DNA of 64,000 nucleotides from Kribbella sandramycini (GTDB lineage: Bacteria > Actinomycetota > Actinomycetes > Propionibacteriales > Kribbellaceae). Positions 1 to 9,497 of this stretch are shown here, in pieces (the stretch's first letter is position 1; each line of letters opens with the position of its first letter). Made by a program: the position numbers and the translations under genes. The notes beneath the pieces are model-generated. The model did no database searches. It was not told the origin of the DNA and saw only the letters and a list, made by a program, of their open reading frames with translations. The stretch spans positions 1,488,001 to 1,552,000 of the forward strand of contig NZ_JABJRC010000001.1 of the NCBI RefSeq assembly GCF_013131805.1. The letters run 5' to 3'.

Positions 1-2755
1 GTAACAATCCACTCGACGCACGATCCGCCGCCGGCGTCGCCTCCAGGGTGTACTCCCCCTCGGCCAACTCGATGCCTCCGGCAACCACAACGCCGTCGGA
101 CAACGACCACGCACCTGTCTTCGACGCCTTGATCGCCGCCTGCACCGCCTTCCCCAACCGCGGCCCGGCGGCCCGGGCGTTGATCGTCAGCCGCTGCGAC
201 ACCGGCGCGCCGGCCGCATCCACCGACGTCAGCACGACCTCCCGCACGTTCACCTCGGCGGCGATCAACCCCGTCAACTCGCGCAGATCCGCGGACGTCG
301 CCACGGTCAGCTTCAGCAGCGGTTGCCGAGCCCGGACCCCGGCCGCCTTCCGCAGGGACGATGCCACCGAGCACACCGCCCGCGTCTGCTCCATCCGCGC
401 GACCAGCTCCGCGTCGTCCGGCAGGTCGTCCACCGTCGGCCAGTCGGTCAGGTGCACCGACCGCTCACCCGTCAACCCGCGCCAGATGTGCTCGCTGATC
501 AGCGGCAACAGCGGCGCGACCACCCGGCAGAGCGTCTCGAGCGCGGTGTAGAGCGTGTCGATCGCGGCCGGATCGCCCTGGCCGAACCGGCCCCGCGACC
601 GCCGGATGTACCAGTTCGTGAGGACGTCGACGTACGCCGTCACCGCGTCACAAGCCGACGCGATGTCGTACCGATCGAGCTTCTCCTGGACGTCGGCGAC
701 CAGCAGCCGGAGCCGGGCGAGCAGATACCGGTCCAGCAGGTCGGGCGACCGGGTGTCACGACGGGCCTGCCGACCGGCGGCGTTCGCGGAGAGGGCGAAG
801 AACGACCACGCGTTCCACAGCGGGATCAGCACTTGGCGGACCCCTTCGCGGATCCCCGCCTCGGTGACGATCAGGTTCCCGCCGCGCAGGATCGGGCTCG
901 ACATCAGGAACCAGCGCATCGCGTCCGCGCCGTCCCGGTCGAACACCTCCGACACGTCCGGGTAGTTGCGCAGCGATTTGGCCATCTTCTGCCCGTCGCT
1001 GCCGAGCACGATCCCGTGGCTCAGGCAGGACTTGAACGCCGGCCGGTCGAACAGCGCGGTCGACAACACATGGAGCGTGTAGAACCAGCCGCGGGTCTGG
1101 CCGATGTACTCGACGATGAAGTCGCCCGGGAAGTGGCTGTCGAACCAGTCCGTGTTCTCGAACGGGTAGTGCACCTGGGCGAAACTCATCGAGCCCGAGT
1201 CGAACCAGACGTCCAGGACGTCCGGCACCCGGCGCATCGTCGACCTCCCGGTCGGATCGTCCGGATTGGGCCGGGTGAGCCGATCGACGTACGGGCGGTG
1301 CAGGTCGGTCACCTCGACGCCGAAGTCCCGCTCGAGGTCGGCGATCGAGCCGTAGACGTCGATCCGCGGGTACGCCGGGTCGTCGGAGCGCCAGACCGGG
1401 ATCGGGCTGCCCCAGAAGCGGTTCCGGCTGATCGACCAGTCCCGCGCGTTCGACAGCCATTTGCCGAACTGGCCATGTTTGATGTGCTCCGGCGTCCAGG
1501 TGATTTCCTCGTTCAGCTCGACCATGCGGTCGCGGATCGCGGTCACCTCGACGAACCAGCTCGACACGGCCTTGTAGATCAGCGGGTTCCGGCAGCGCCA
1601 GCAGTGCGGGTAGCTGTGCACGTAGCTGTCCTCGCGGACGAGCGCGCCGCTCGCTTCGAGGTCGCGGATGATCGGGCGGTTCGCCTCGAAGACGTGCAGC
1701 CCCTGGTACGGCGGGACGACGGCGGTGAACCGGGCGCCGTCGTCCACGGTCAGGATCGTCGGGATGCCGGCGGCGGCGCAGGCGAGCTGGTCCTCCTCGC
1801 CGTACGCCGGCGCCAGGTGGACGACGCCGGTGCCGTCGTCCGTCGTGACATGGTCGGCGGCGATGATCTGGAAGGCGTTGGGGGTGTCGGCGAAGAAGTC
1901 GAAGAGCGGGGTGTAGCGCTTGCCGATCAGCTCGGCGCCTTTGAGGCTGCGGAGGATTTCGGTGCACCCGTACGCCTGGGCGCGGGCGGCGGCCAGGATC
2001 GCCGGGCCTGCTGGGGTGGCGGCTACTACGTAGTCGAGCTCTGGGCCGACGGCCATCGCGAGGTTGCTGGGGAGTGTCCAGGGGGTCGTCGTCCAGGCGA
2101 GCAGACGTTCGCCGGTCTCCAGCTCGACCGCCACCGTCACGGATGGGTCCTGGCGGGGCTGGTAGACGTCGTCGTCCATGCGGAGCTCGTGGTTCGACAG
2201 CGGGGTCTCGTCGTTCCAGCAGTACGGGAGCACGCGCAGGCCCTCGTATACCAGACCTTTGTCGTAGAGCGTCTTGAAGGCCCAGATCACCGACTCCATG
2301 TACTCCGGATTCAGTGTCTTGTAGTCGTTGTCGAAGTCGACCCAGCGGGCCTGCCGGGTGACGTAGGCCCGCCACTCGTCGGCGTACCTGAGCACCCGCT
2401 CCCGGCAGACCGCGTTGAACTTCTCGATCCCCAGCTCGAGGATCTCCGCCTTCGTCTTCAGGCCCAGCACCCGCTGCGCCTCCAGCTCAGCCGGAAGCCC
2501 GTGCGTGTCCCACCCGAACCGCCGCTCCACCCGGGCGCCCCGCATCGTGCGGTACCGCGGCACCAGATCCTTCACGTACCCGGTCAGCAGGTGCCCGTAA
2601 TGCGGCAACCCGTTCGCGAACGGCGGCCCGTCGTAGAACACGAACTCCGGCTCCCCCGCCACCGAGGCCCGGAACGTGTCATCCGCCGCCCAATAGGCCA
2701 GCACCTCCCCCTCAACCCCGGGAAAGTCCGCCGCCCCCACCCTCGGATAGCTCAT
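1..2755 (-). CDS. ileS: Isoleucyl-tRNA synthetase, 3'-truncated by the window edge
   Basis: Charges tRNA-Ile with isoleucine in the cytoplasm. The N-terminal ~918 residues are present; the rest of the C-terminal region lies beyond base 1. The class I HIGH signature appears as HYGH near residues 52-55 (context [12 protein letters not shown]), and the KMSKS loop as KMAKS near residue 590 (context GQKMAKSL). The long CP1 editing domain lies between them, followed by the anticodon-binding helical domain. I chose ATG at 2755 ([11 protein letters not shown]); an in-frame ATG nine bases upstream (2764) is equally possible. It lies downstream of DUF2017 on the same strand but is separated from it by ~370 bp with strong secondary structure, which suggests its own leader-mediated control. 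No frameshift seen. Confidence 0.97.
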   Translation of the reverse strand, partial: MSYPRVGAADFPGVEGEVLAYWAADDTFRASVAGEPEFVFYDGPPFANGLPHYGHLLTGYVKDLVPRYRTMRGARVERRFGWDTHGLPAELEAQRVLGLKTKAEILELGIEKFNAVCRERVLRYADEWRAYVTRQARWVDFDNDYKTLNPEYMESVIWAFKTLYDKGLVYEGLRVLPYCWNDETPLSNHELRMDDDVYQPRQDPSVTVAVELETGERLLAWTTTPWTLPSNLAMAVGPELDYVVAATPAGPAILAAARAQAYGCTEILRSLKGAELIGKRYTPLFDFFADTPNAFQIIAADHVTTDDGTGVVHLAPAYGEEDQLACAAAGIPTILTVDDGARFTAVVPPYQGLHVFEANRPIIRDLEASGALVREDSYVHSYPHCWRCRNPLIYKAVSSWFVEVTAIRDRMVELNEEITWTPEHIKHGQFGKWLSNARDWSISRNRFWGSPIPVWRSDDPAYPRIDVYGSIADLERDFGVEVTDLHRPYVDRLTRPNPDDPTGRSTMRRVPDVLDVWFDSGSMSFAQVHYPFENTDWFDSHFPGDFIVEYIGQTRGWFYTLHVLSTALFDRPAFKSCLSHGIVLGSDGQKMAKSLRNYPDVSEVFDRDGADAMRWFLMSSPILRGGNLIVTEAGIREGVRQVLIPLWNAWSFFALSANAAGRQARRDTRSPDLLDRYLLARLRLLVADVQEKLDRYDIASACDAVTAYVDVLTNWYIRRSRGRFGQGDPAAIDTLYTALETLCRVVAPLLPLISEHIWRGLTGERSVHLTDWPTVDDLPDDAELVARMEQTRAVCSVASSLRKAAGVRARQPLLKLTVATSADLRELTGLIAAEVNVREVVLTSVDAAGAPVSQRLTINARAAGPRLGKAVQAAIKASKTGAWSLSDGVVVAGGIELAEGEYTLEATPAADRASSGLL

Positions 2756-2764
2756 GCCACGCAT

Positions 2765-3060
2765 GCTGCCCCGAACCGCCCCCACTCACCAACTCCCCCC
2801 GAAACCCGAACCCCGGCCGCCGCCGAGCGTGCCGACCCACTGGTCCGCGGTGTTGGTGAGTGCCTGGCGTCCGCTCCACTAGCCGCTGGCGGCCAGGCCA
2901 ATCCCCACACACGACCAGAGGGCCCCTTCCCTCACGACAGCCGTCCACCGAACCACCTCGTGCCTCGGCGTGCGGGAGGCGCCGCCAAGCAGCAGCCGCC
3001 GGAGGCGGACTCCGCACAGCTGGGACCAGCCACGTCACACCAGTCCCCCGCTGAACCAGC
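2765..3060 (-). promoter_or_regulatory. Structured 5' leader of ileS, candidate T-box-like element
   Basis: This 369-bp gap (2756-3124) holds no convincing gene. Reading the minus strand, two nested/adjacent helices are visible. GCCTGGC (2898-2892) pairs with GCCAGGC (2868-2862). CACTCACCAAC (2862-2852) pairs perfectly with GTTGGTGAGTG (2793-2783), which sits 20-40 bases before the start codon next to G-rich ribosome-binding sequence. ACCGCGGACC follows the first arm and partly resembles the conserved T-box core ACCGCGG, but the preceding UGGN is not where expected. An AUU triplet lies at 2902-2900. Actinobacterial ileS genes are known to carry translational T-boxes. The assignment here is inference from position plus structure. 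Confidence 0.45.
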
Positions 3061-3124
3061 TCAGGTGTCGCCCGCGGCCGCGGGGCGCCGGGGAGAGGCA
3101 GTCGCCGCCGGAGGCGGTGTCCGT

Positions 3125-3676
3125 TCAGCGCATGTTGTGGAGGAGGGCTGATTGGAGGTAGCCGAGCCAGTCGTAGAGGTCGTAGGTGAGGCGGCGGGGG
3201 TCGTCCTCGGGAAGTTTCTCCCAGGTGGCGTAGTCGTTGTCGTCCTCGATGCCGAGGCGGGTGCCGATGGCCAGGCGGAGGTCGTTGAGGGCGCGCAGCC
3301 AGGAGAGCTGTTCGTCGGGTTCGAGGGCGATCTCGTCGGCGCCGGCGGACTCGAGGGCGGACAGGACGCGTTTGGCGTCGGTGATCTTGCCGTCGCGCAG
3401 ACCGCGCTCGGTGAAGCGGCGGAACTCCGCCGAGGCCAGGTCGTCGGAGCCGTAGGCGTCGGGGAGCAGCCGCTGCAGGACGATGTCCTCGGGCGGGGAG
3501 GTCGGGCCGTCGGAGTCGAGCAGGGCGGCCAGCGGGTCGCTGGACTCGGTGGCCCGCGGCGGGAGGCCGTCGTACAGGAGTTCGACCAGGTTGCGGAGCA
3601 GGTTGGCGAGGATCTCGGCCTCGTGCTCGGCGAAGCTGACCGCGACGAGCTTGCGCCGCTTGCGGAAGCGCGTCAC
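3125..3676 (-). CDS. DUF2017 family protein
   Basis: A 183-residue protein of unknown biochemical function, probably cytosolic: it is acidic overall with a basic N-terminus ([10 protein letters not shown]) and no membrane segment. The C-terminal region ([27 protein letters not shown]...) is typical of the family. I chose GTG at 3676 because it overlaps the clpS stop codon as GTGA, so translation is probably coupled. Starts upstream would cut further into clpS. The clpS-DUF2017 pair beside nicotinate phosphoribosyltransferase is a conserved actinobacterial neighbourhood, also found in mycobacteria. This hints at a link to Clp proteolysis, but no direct function can be read from the sequence. 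Confidence 0.88.
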   Translation of the reverse strand: MTRFRKRRKLVAVSFAEHEAEILANLLRNLVELLYDGLPPRATESSDPLAALLDSDGPTSPPEDIVLQRLLPDAYGSDDLASAEFRRFTERGLRDGKITDAKRVLSALESAGADEIALEPDEQLSWLRALNDLRLAIGTRLGIEDDNDYATWEKLPEDDPRRLTYDLYDWLGYLQSALLHNMR

Positions 3677-3960
3677 GACTTCTCGCAGGTGGCCCACAGG
3701 CCGTAGGAGTGCATCGCCTCGACGTCGCGTTCCATCGCCTCGCGGTTACCGTTCGACACCGCCGACTTACCCTCCTCGTGGACCTGCATCATCAGCTTCT
3801 CCGACTTCGCCTTGGAGTAGCCGAAATACGTCTGGAAGACGAACGTGACGTAGTCCATCAGGTTGACCGGGTCGTTCCAGACGATCGTCACCCACGGTGG
3901 GCTGAGCTCGATCGCCTCGTCGACCTCGGGGCTGTCGAGTTCGCTGGGTGCGGTGGTCAC
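3673..3960 (-). CDS. clpS: ATP-dependent Clp protease adaptor ClpS
   Basis: Adaptor that delivers N-degron substrates to ClpAP/ClpCP. From the chosen GTG (3960) the product is 95 residues, close to the usual ~90-105. The core [20 protein letters not shown] matches the family's conserved N-end-rule binding region (D-x-x-N and M-x-Y-V), followed by the helix with [20 protein letters not shown] stretch lies ~14 bases upstream of this start; longer in-frame starts exist (to 4017) but would add a poorly conserved tail overlapping the divergent pncB promoter. It is the first gene of a clpS-DUF2017 unit. Confidence 0.95.
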   Translation of the reverse strand: MTTAPSELDSPEVDEAIELSPPWVTIVWNDPVNLMDYVTFVFQTYFGYSKAKSEKLMMQVHEEGKSAVSNGNREAMERDVEAMHSYGLWATCEKS

Positions 3961-4009
3961 CGGTCCATTCTCTCCATCATCGGATCTGATCTCGCAATAG
4001 GCTGCCCTT

Positions 4010-5359
4010 GTGAACACCTCGACCGCGCTCCTGACGGACCACTACGAGTTGACCATGTTGCAGGCCAGCCTCGCGGACGGCACGGCGCAGCGCCGCTCGG
4101 TCTTCGAGCTGTTCGCCCGCCGGCTGCCCGACGGCCGCCGGTACGGCGTGGTGGCCGGCGTCAACCGGCTCCTCGACGCGCTCGACGGCTTCCGTTTCGA
4201 CGAGCAGGCGATCGCCTTCCTGGCCGATCGCGGCGTCGTCGACCACACTACCCGGGACTGGCTGGCCGCCTACCGGTTCTCCGGTGACATCGCCGGGTAC
4301 GCCGACGGCGAAATCTTCTTCCCCGGCTCCCCGGTCCTGGTGGTCGAGTCGACGTTCGCCGAGGCGGTGCTGCTGGAAACCGTCTTCCTGTCGATCCTGA
4401 ACCACGACTCCGCGGTCGCCTCGGCCGCCTCCCGGATGACCTGGTGGGCCGGCGGCCGGCCGTGTATCGAGATGGGCTCGCGGCGCACCCACGAGGAGGC
4501 GGCGGTCGCGTCCGCGCTGGCGGCGTACATCGCCGGGTTCGCGACCACCTCCAACCTGGAGGCGGCCCGCCGGTACGGCATCCCGAGCGCCGGGACGTCG
4601 GCGCACTCGTTCACCCTCCTGCACGACACCGAGCGGGAGGCGTTCACCTCCCAGGTGGATGCCCTCGGCAAGGGCACGACGCTGCTCGTCGACACCTACG
4701 ACGTCGCCGAGGCGGTCCGGACGGCGATCGAGCTGACCGGCCCCGAGCTGGGCGCCGTTCGGCTCGACTCCGGCGACCTGCCGTCGCTGGCCGGGCAGGT
4801 CCGCGAGCAGCTCGACTCGCTCGGCGCGACCCGCACCCGGATCATCGTCACCTCCGATCTGGACGAGTTCCAGATCGCGGCCCTCGCCCCGGCGCCCGTC
4901 GACGGCTACGGCGTCGGGACGTCGCTCGTCACCGGCTCCGGCTACCCGACCTGCGGTTTCGTCTACAAACTCGTCGCCCGCGAGGACGCGACCGGCGCGA
5001 TGGTCCCGGTCGCGAAGAAGAGCGTCGACAAGATCTCGATCGGCGGCCGCAAGTGGGCCCTCCGCCGCCGCAACCCCGCCGGCGTCGCCGAAGCCGAGCT
5101 GGTCGGCGTCGGCAGCCTCCCCGAGGACGACGGCGACGACCGCGAGCTCCTCCGCCCCCTCGTCAAATCCGGCGAGATCATCGGCCGCACCACCCCCGCC
5201 GAATCCCAGACACACCACCTCAAAGTCCGCGACGAACTCCCCCGCTACGCCAGCCAACTCTCCCGCGGCGAACCCGCCCTCCCCACCCAATACGTAGGCG
5301 ACTACACCTCCACCAACCCCTTCACCCCCACAGCACGAAGAACAGGTAGTACCTCCTGA
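4010..5359 (+). CDS. pncB: Nicotinate phosphoribosyltransferase
   Basis: Converts nicotinate and PRPP to nicotinate mononucleotide, the committing step of NAD salvage (Preiss-Handler pathway). 449 residues from GTG at 4010. The N-terminus [15 protein letters not shown] is characteristic, as are [19 protein letters not shown], the GTSAHSF region and the GVGTSLVTG phosphate-binding segment. The gene is divergent from clpS with ~50 bp between starts, the same arrangement as mycobacterial pncB1-clpS. Nicotinamidase (pncA) is also in this window at 54.3 kb, so the two consecutive salvage steps are encoded ~50 kb apart. The C-terminal tail is Thr/Pro-rich and less conserved. Confidence 0.95.
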   Translation: MNTSTALLTDHYELTMLQASLADGTAQRRSVFELFARRLPDGRRYGVVAGVNRLLDALDGFRFDEQAIAFLADRGVVDHTTRDWLAAYRFSGDIAGYADGEIFFPGSPVLVVESTFAEAVLLETVFLSILNHDSAVASAASRMTWWAGGRPCIEMGSRRTHEEAAVASALAAYIAGFATTSNLEAARRYGIPSAGTSAHSFTLLHDTEREAFTSQVDALGKGTTLLVDTYDVAEAVRTAIELTGPELGAVRLDSGDLPSLAGQVREQLDSLGATRTRIIVTSDLDEFQIAALAPAPVDGYGVGTSLVTGSGYPTCGFVYKLVAREDATGAMVPVAKKSVDKISIGGRKWALRRRNPAGVAEAELVGVGSLPEDDGDDRELLRPLVKSGEIIGRTTPAESQTHHLKVRDELPRYASQLSRGEPALPTQYVGDYTSTNPFTPTARRTGSTS

Positions 5360-5411
5360 ACCACGCCCGCCCCGACCACCGCTACGCGCGTCAGGCGGTC
5401 TACGTTCCCGT

Positions 5412-5528
5412 CTACGTCCTGTTCTTCGTGCCGGGGCGGCGGAGGGCGGACCAGGTGAAGAGCCCGCTGCCGACCAGTCCCCGGGCAACGGATGCGATGC
5501 CGATCCAGAGCAGCGGCCGACGGGACAT
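5412..5528 (-). CDS. Small single-span membrane protein, hypothetical (38 aa)
   Basis: A 38-residue reading frame beginning at ATG 5528, 15 bases after the stop of the permease gene upstream on the same strand, so it would be the last cistron of the polyamine-importer operon. The sequence is basic at both ends, with a central hydrophobic stretch (LLWIGIASVARGLVGSGLFTW) long enough for one membrane span. I do not recognise a family and no strong Shine-Dalgarno sequence is visible (CCTTCGGGGC precedes the ATG). It could be a real small membrane protein or a chance frame in the operon's trailer. Confidence 0.4.
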   Translation of the reverse strand: MSRRPLLWIGIASVARGLVGSGLFTWSALRRPGTKNRT

Positions 5529-5542
5529 GCCCCGAAGGATAG

Positions 5543-6352
5543 TCAGCGGCCGGGTCCGACGGAGTCGGTGTCGCCGGAGAGGCGTTGGGCCAGGTAGACG
5601 GGTACTACCGAGATGACGATGAGGGCGGCCGCTACGACGTTGACGATGGGGGCCTGGTTGGGGCGGAAAAGGTTGTTGAAGATCCAGATGGGGAGGGTCT
5701 GCTGGTTGGCGCCGGCGGTGAAGGTGGTGACGATGATTTCGTCGAAGGAGAGGGCGAAGGCGAGCAGGCCGCCGGCCAGGAGGGCCGAGCGGATCATCGG
5801 GAAGGTGACCAGGCGGAAGGTCTGGAAGGCGGAGGCGCCGAGGTCGGCCGAGGCCTGCTCCAGTTGCAAGCCAGTCCGGCGAAGGCGCGCGATCACGTTG
5901 TTGAAGACCGTCACGATGCAGAACGTCGCGTGGGCGACCACGATCGTGATGAACCCGAGCTCCAGGCCGAACAGCGTCCGGAACGCGTTGTTCAGCGCGA
6001 TCCCGGTGACGATCCCGGGCAGCGCGATCGGCAGGATGACCAGCAGCGACACGGTGTCCCGGCCGTAGAAGCTGAAGCGCTGCAAGGCGAACGCGATCAT
6101 CGTGCCGAGCACCAGCGCGATCGCCGTCGCCGCCAGCCCGACCCGCACACTCACCCACAGCGCGTCGAGCGCGCCCTGGCTCTCGGCCGCCCGCCGCCAC
6201 CACTCCAGCGTGAAGTCGCGCGGCGGCCAGGCGAATGTCTTGTTCACGTTGAACGAGTTCACCAGCACCAACAGCAGCGGTACGTAGATCGCCACCAGGA
6301 TCAACCCGGTCAGCACCCGCAGGACGACGCGGGTAGGTCCGGAGAGTGTCAT
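5543..6352 (-). CDS. Polyamine-type ABC transporter permease (PotC/YdcV-like)
   Basis: Inner-membrane permease of a spermidine/putrescine-type importer; 269 residues with six predicted spans. The N-terminus VLTGLILVAIYVPLLLVLVNSF and the EAA loop EQASADLGASAFQTFRLVTFP, which contacts the ATPase, are characteristic. The ATG at 6352 shares one base with the stop of the preceding permease (TGATG), indicating coupling. It belongs to a minus-strand operon in the order aldehyde dehydrogenase, ATPase, binding protein, permease, permease. That content resembles E. coli ydcSTUV-patD, so putrescine or a related amine is the likely cargo; exact specificity cannot be read from sequence. Confidence 0.92.
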   Translation of the reverse strand: MTLSGPTRVVLRVLTGLILVAIYVPLLLVLVNSFNVNKTFAWPPRDFTLEWWRRAAESQGALDALWVSVRVGLAATAIALVLGTMIAFALQRFSFYGRDTVSLLVILPIALPGIVTGIALNNAFRTLFGLELGFITIVVAHATFCIVTVFNNVIARLRRTGLQLEQASADLGASAFQTFRLVTFPMIRSALLAGGLLAFALSFDEIIVTTFTAGANQQTLPIWIFNNLFRPNQAPIVNVVAAALIVISVVPVYLAQRLSGDTDSVGPGR

Positions 6353-7194
6353 CAGAGGTTCTCCATTGCTCCGGTACGCCGAACCGCGGCCAGGTACACC
6401 AGCATCACCACGACCGGGATCGTGGCCACCGCCGCCGCGAACGGCAGGTTGTTCGCCGCCCCCACGTTGTCGTAGACCACGTTCCCCAGCAGCTGATTCG
6501 TCCCGCCGACGATCCGGACGGCGATGTAGTCGCCCAGCGTCAGGCTGAACGTGAAGATCGACCCAGCCACCATCGCCGGGATCACCACCGGCACGATCAC
6601 CCGGCGAATCGTGTGCCCGGTACGCGCGCCCAGATCGGCCGATGCCTCCAGCAACGAGTTCGGCAGCCGTTCGAGCCCGGCGTAGATCGGCAGGATCATG
6701 TACGGCAGCCACAGGTAGGCCAGTGTCACCACAGTTGCCGTCAGCCCGTATCCCGGCGACTCCAGCCCGACCGCGTTGAACGCCGACGAGACCAGCCCAC
6801 CCTCGGAGAACATCCCCCGCCAGGCGTACGCCTTGACCAGATACGAAGCCCACAACGGCATCAGCACCGCCACCAGCAGGATCCGCCGCAGCCCCGGACG
6901 CGCCACCTTCGACATGTACAGCGCGATCGGGAACGCGACCACCGCGTCGACCAGGGTCACCAGGACGGCGACCCCGATCGTCCGCAGCGCGATCGTCCGA
7001 TACACGTCCTCGGTGAACAGCGTCCGGAAACTGTCCAGCGTCCACTGCCGCTCGATCACGCCGGTGAACCCGTTCTGCGTCCACAGCGCGGTGACGAACA
7101 GCGCCGCCAGCGCGCCGAGGTACGCGACCCCGAGCCACAACATCGGCGGACCGAGCAACAACGCGAGCCGAACCCGCGGGTGGCGGTGCAACAT
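6352..7194 (-). CDS. Polyamine-type ABC transporter permease (PotB/YdcU-like)
   Basis: First of the two permeases; 280 residues from ATG 7194, six predicted spans. The N-terminal LALLLGPPMLWLGVAYLGALAALFV span is followed by a periplasmic loop, with the EAA loop LLEASADLGARTGHTIRRVI near residue 200. It starts 6 bp after the binding-protein stop and runs directly into the second permease. Pairs with the second permease and the ATPase to form the importer. Confidence 0.93.
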   Translation of the reverse strand: MLHRHPRVRLALLLGPPMLWLGVAYLGALAALFVTALWTQNGFTGVIERQWTLDSFRTLFTEDVYRTIALRTIGVAVLVTLVDAVVAFPIALYMSKVARPGLRRILLVAVLMPLWASYLVKAYAWRGMFSEGGLVSSAFNAVGLESPGYGLTATVVTLAYLWLPYMILPIYAGLERLPNSLLEASADLGARTGHTIRRVIVPVVIPAMVAGSIFTFSLTLGDYIAVRIVGGTNQLLGNVVYDNVGAANNLPFAAAVATIPVVVMLVYLAAVRRTGAMENL

Positions 7195-7200
7195 GCTCAG

Positions 7201-8409
7201 TTATCCCTTGATCGACGTCCAGGCCTGGGTCCACTTGGCGTAGTCGGCGCATTTCACGTCGGTACGGCCGTCCAGGCACTGTTCGATGGGCGTGGTCCAG
7301 TACCAGATCTTCTCCGAGTAGGCCTGGTCACCGGCGTGGAACGTGGTGCAGTGGTTCTTGTCCGCGGTCTCCGCGCAGGCCTTCCCGTTGGACGGCGACT
7401 CGCCGAAGTACTCCGCGACCGCGGCGTTCGCCTTCGGGCTGACGATGTGGTTCATCCACAGGTAGCCGCAGTTCTTGCTCTTCGACGTGGCGCTCAGCAT
7501 CCAGGTGTCGGACCAGCCGGTGACGCCCTCGGTCGGAACCGTCACGTCGACCGGGACCTTCTCGCCCTTGGCGACGTTCGCGATCACCTGCCAGGTGGTG
7601 CCGATCACCGAGTTGCCGCTGGTGAACGCCTGCACCTCCTTCAGGTAGTCCGACCAGTACTCCGAGACCAGCCCCTTCTGCTGTTTGAGCAGATCGACCG
7701 CGGCCTGGAACTGCTTGTCGTCGAGCGCGTACGGGTTCTTGATCCCGAGCTCCGGCTTGGTCGCCATCAGGTACATGGCCGCGTCCGCGATGTAGATCGG
7801 CGAGTCGTACGCCGTCACCGCGCCCTTGTACGGCGAGTTCGCGTCGAACACCGCGCTCCAGGACGTCGGCGCCGGCTTCACCTTGTCGGTCCGCCACATC
7901 AGCAGGTTGGCGCCGTAGCCGTGCGGGACGCCGTACATCTGTCCCTTGACCGAGTTCCACGGCCGGTCCTTCAGGAACGGGTAGACGTCGGCGTAGTTCT
8001 TGATCAGGCCGGTGTTGACGGGTTCGACGACGCCGCCCGCGATCAGCCGCAGCGACGCGTCGCCGGACGCCGAGACGACGTCGTACTGACCGGTCTTCAT
8101 CAGGCTGACGGCCTCGTCCGATGTTCCGAACGTCTTCACCGTGACCTGGCAGCCGGTCTCCTTCTCGAACGACGAGACCCAGTCGACCTTCGGGTCGTTC
8201 GAGCCGTCCTCGGCGTACCCGGGCCAGGCGAGCACGCTGAGCTTGCCCTCGCCGGCGCCGAGCGTCTCGAGTTTCTTCAGGTCCGGCGGGGTGAAACCGC
8301 CGGCGGTGTCGTTGCTGCCCGATCCGCCGGAGTCGCCGCCGGACGTGCCGCACGAGGCGGCGAGCAGGGCGAGCACTGCGAAGCTCACCACTGCGAATGA
8401 CTTCTTCAT
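7201..8409 (-). CDS. Extracellular solute-binding lipoprotein of polyamine-type ABC importer
   Basis: Captures substrate outside the membrane and hands it to the permeases. 402 residues from ATG 8409, chosen because AAGGAG lies 8 bases upstream and because MKKSFAVVSFAVLALLAASC is a perfect type II signal peptide (lipobox LAASC, Cys20). A Gly/Ser/Asp-rich linker follows, then a PotD/YdcS-type periplasmic binding fold (KLSVLAWPGYAEDG..., ...YDVVSASGDASLRLIAGG...). A start at 8427 would put extra residues before the signal peptide and is less likely. It lies between the ATPase and the permeases. Confidence 0.94.
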   Translation of the reverse strand: MKKSFAVVSFAVLALLAASCGTSGGDSGGSGSNDTAGGFTPPDLKKLETLGAGEGKLSVLAWPGYAEDGSNDPKVDWVSSFEKETGCQVTVKTFGTSDEAVSLMKTGQYDVVSASGDASLRLIAGGVVEPVNTGLIKNYADVYPFLKDRPWNSVKGQMYGVPHGYGANLLMWRTDKVKPAPTSWSAVFDANSPYKGAVTAYDSPIYIADAAMYLMATKPELGIKNPYALDDKQFQAAVDLLKQQKGLVSEYWSDYLKEVQAFTSGNSVIGTTWQVIANVAKGEKVPVDVTVPTEGVTGWSDTWMLSATSKSKNCGYLWMNHIVSPKANAAVAEYFGESPSNGKACAETADKNHCTTFHAGDQAYSEKIWYWTTPIEQCLDGRTDVKCADYAKWTQAWTSIKG

Positions 8410-8444
8410 TCGATTGCTCCTTGCCAACTTGGTGGGGGCGGGGA

Positions 8445-9497
8445 CTACTGGCCGCCGATCTCGACGGCATGTTCGCGATGCCAGGTGAGGCGGACCTGGG
8501 CACCGCGAAGTTCGAGCTTGTCCTGGACCGAACCGCCTTCGTTCTGCTGCAGGACGAGCAGGGATCCGCCGGCGTCGAGGTCGACCACGGACTGCGTGGC
8601 CGCGCCGAGGTAGACGACCTCGCGGACGACGCCGAGCGCCGTACAGCGACCGGGTTCGGCCGGGGCGCCGGCGGGTTGCAGCCGGATCTTCTCCGGCCGC
8701 ACGGTGAAGACTCCCGGGACGCCGATGATCGCTTCCGCGGCGTCGTCCGCGAGCAGGTTGGACGTCCCGACGAAACCGGCCACGAAGGCCGTCGCGGGCC
8801 GCTCGTACAGCTCGGCCGGGCCGGCCAGCTGCTCGATCCGGCCGCCGTTGAACACGGCGATCCGGTCGCTCATGGTCAGCGCCTCCTCCTGGTCGTGGGT
8901 GACGAACACGAAGGTGATGCCGACGTCGCGCTGCAGCGCCTTCAGCTCCAGCTGCATCTCGCGGCGCAGCTTCAGGTCGAGGGCGCCGAGCGGCTCGTCG
9001 AGCAACAAGACCTTCGGCCGGTTGACCAGCGCCCGGGCCAGCGCGACTCGTTGCCGTTGGCCACCGGACAGCTGGCTCGGCTTCCGGTCGCCGAAACCGC
9101 TCAACCGCACGGTTTCCAGCGCCTCGCCGGCCTGCGTACGCCGGGCCCGCCGATCGACGCCCTTGACGCGCAACCCGTACTCGACGTTCTGCAGCACGCT
9201 CATGTGCGGGAACAGCGCATAGTCCTGGAAGACCGTGTTCACATCTCGCGCGTACGGCGGCCGCCCGGTGACGTCGACGCCGCCGAGCAGGATCTGCCCG
9301 GCCGTCGGCTCCTCGAACCCGGCGATCATCCGGAGGACGGTCGTCTTCCCGGAGCCGGACGGGCCGAGCATCGAGAAGAACTCGCCCTCGGCCAGATCGA
9401 GGTCGACCCCGTCGACGGCGACCACCTCGCCGAAACTCTTCCGCAGCCCACGCAGGCTGACCGCTGTCCCCACTCGTTCCTCCACCGGAGCGCTCAT
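8445..9497 (-). CDS. Polyamine-type ABC transporter ATP-binding protein
   Basis: Energises the importer. 350 residues from ATG 9497, overlapping the dehydrogenase stop (ATGA). Walker A GPSGSGKT (~45-52), Q-loop [12 protein letters not shown], signature [15 protein letters not shown], Walker [13 protein letters not shown] and switch His in [10 protein letters not shown] are all present. The C-terminal TOBE-like domain ([12 protein letters not shown]) is typical of the PotA/CUT1-like class. I preferred this start over an upstream in-frame one at 9632 because the extra 45 residues have no family resemblance and lie inside the dehydrogenase gene. Confidence 0.95.
   Translation of the reverse strand: MSAPVEERVGTAVSLRGLRKSFGEVVAVDGVDLDLAEGEFFSMLGPSGSGKTTVLRMIAGFEEPTAGQILLGGVDVTGRPPYARDVNTVFQDYALFPHMSVLQNVEYGLRVKGVDRRARRTQAGEALETVRLSGFGDRKPSQLSGGQRQRVALARALVNRPKVLLLDEPLGALDLKLRREMQLELKALQRDVGITFVFVTHDQEEALTMSDRIAVFNGGRIEQLAGPAELYERPATAFVAGFVGTSNLLADDAAEAIIGVPGVFTVRPEKIRLQPAGAPAEPGRCTALGVVREVVYLGAATQSVVDLDAGGSLLVLQQNEGGSVQDKLELRGAQVRLTWHREHAVEIGGQ

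Noticed and set aside
323..3151. 942-codon plus-strand reading frame antisense to ileS
   Set aside because: Arg/Pro/His-rich, low-complexity translation with no domain; arises from the third-position GC bias of the real minus-strand gene.
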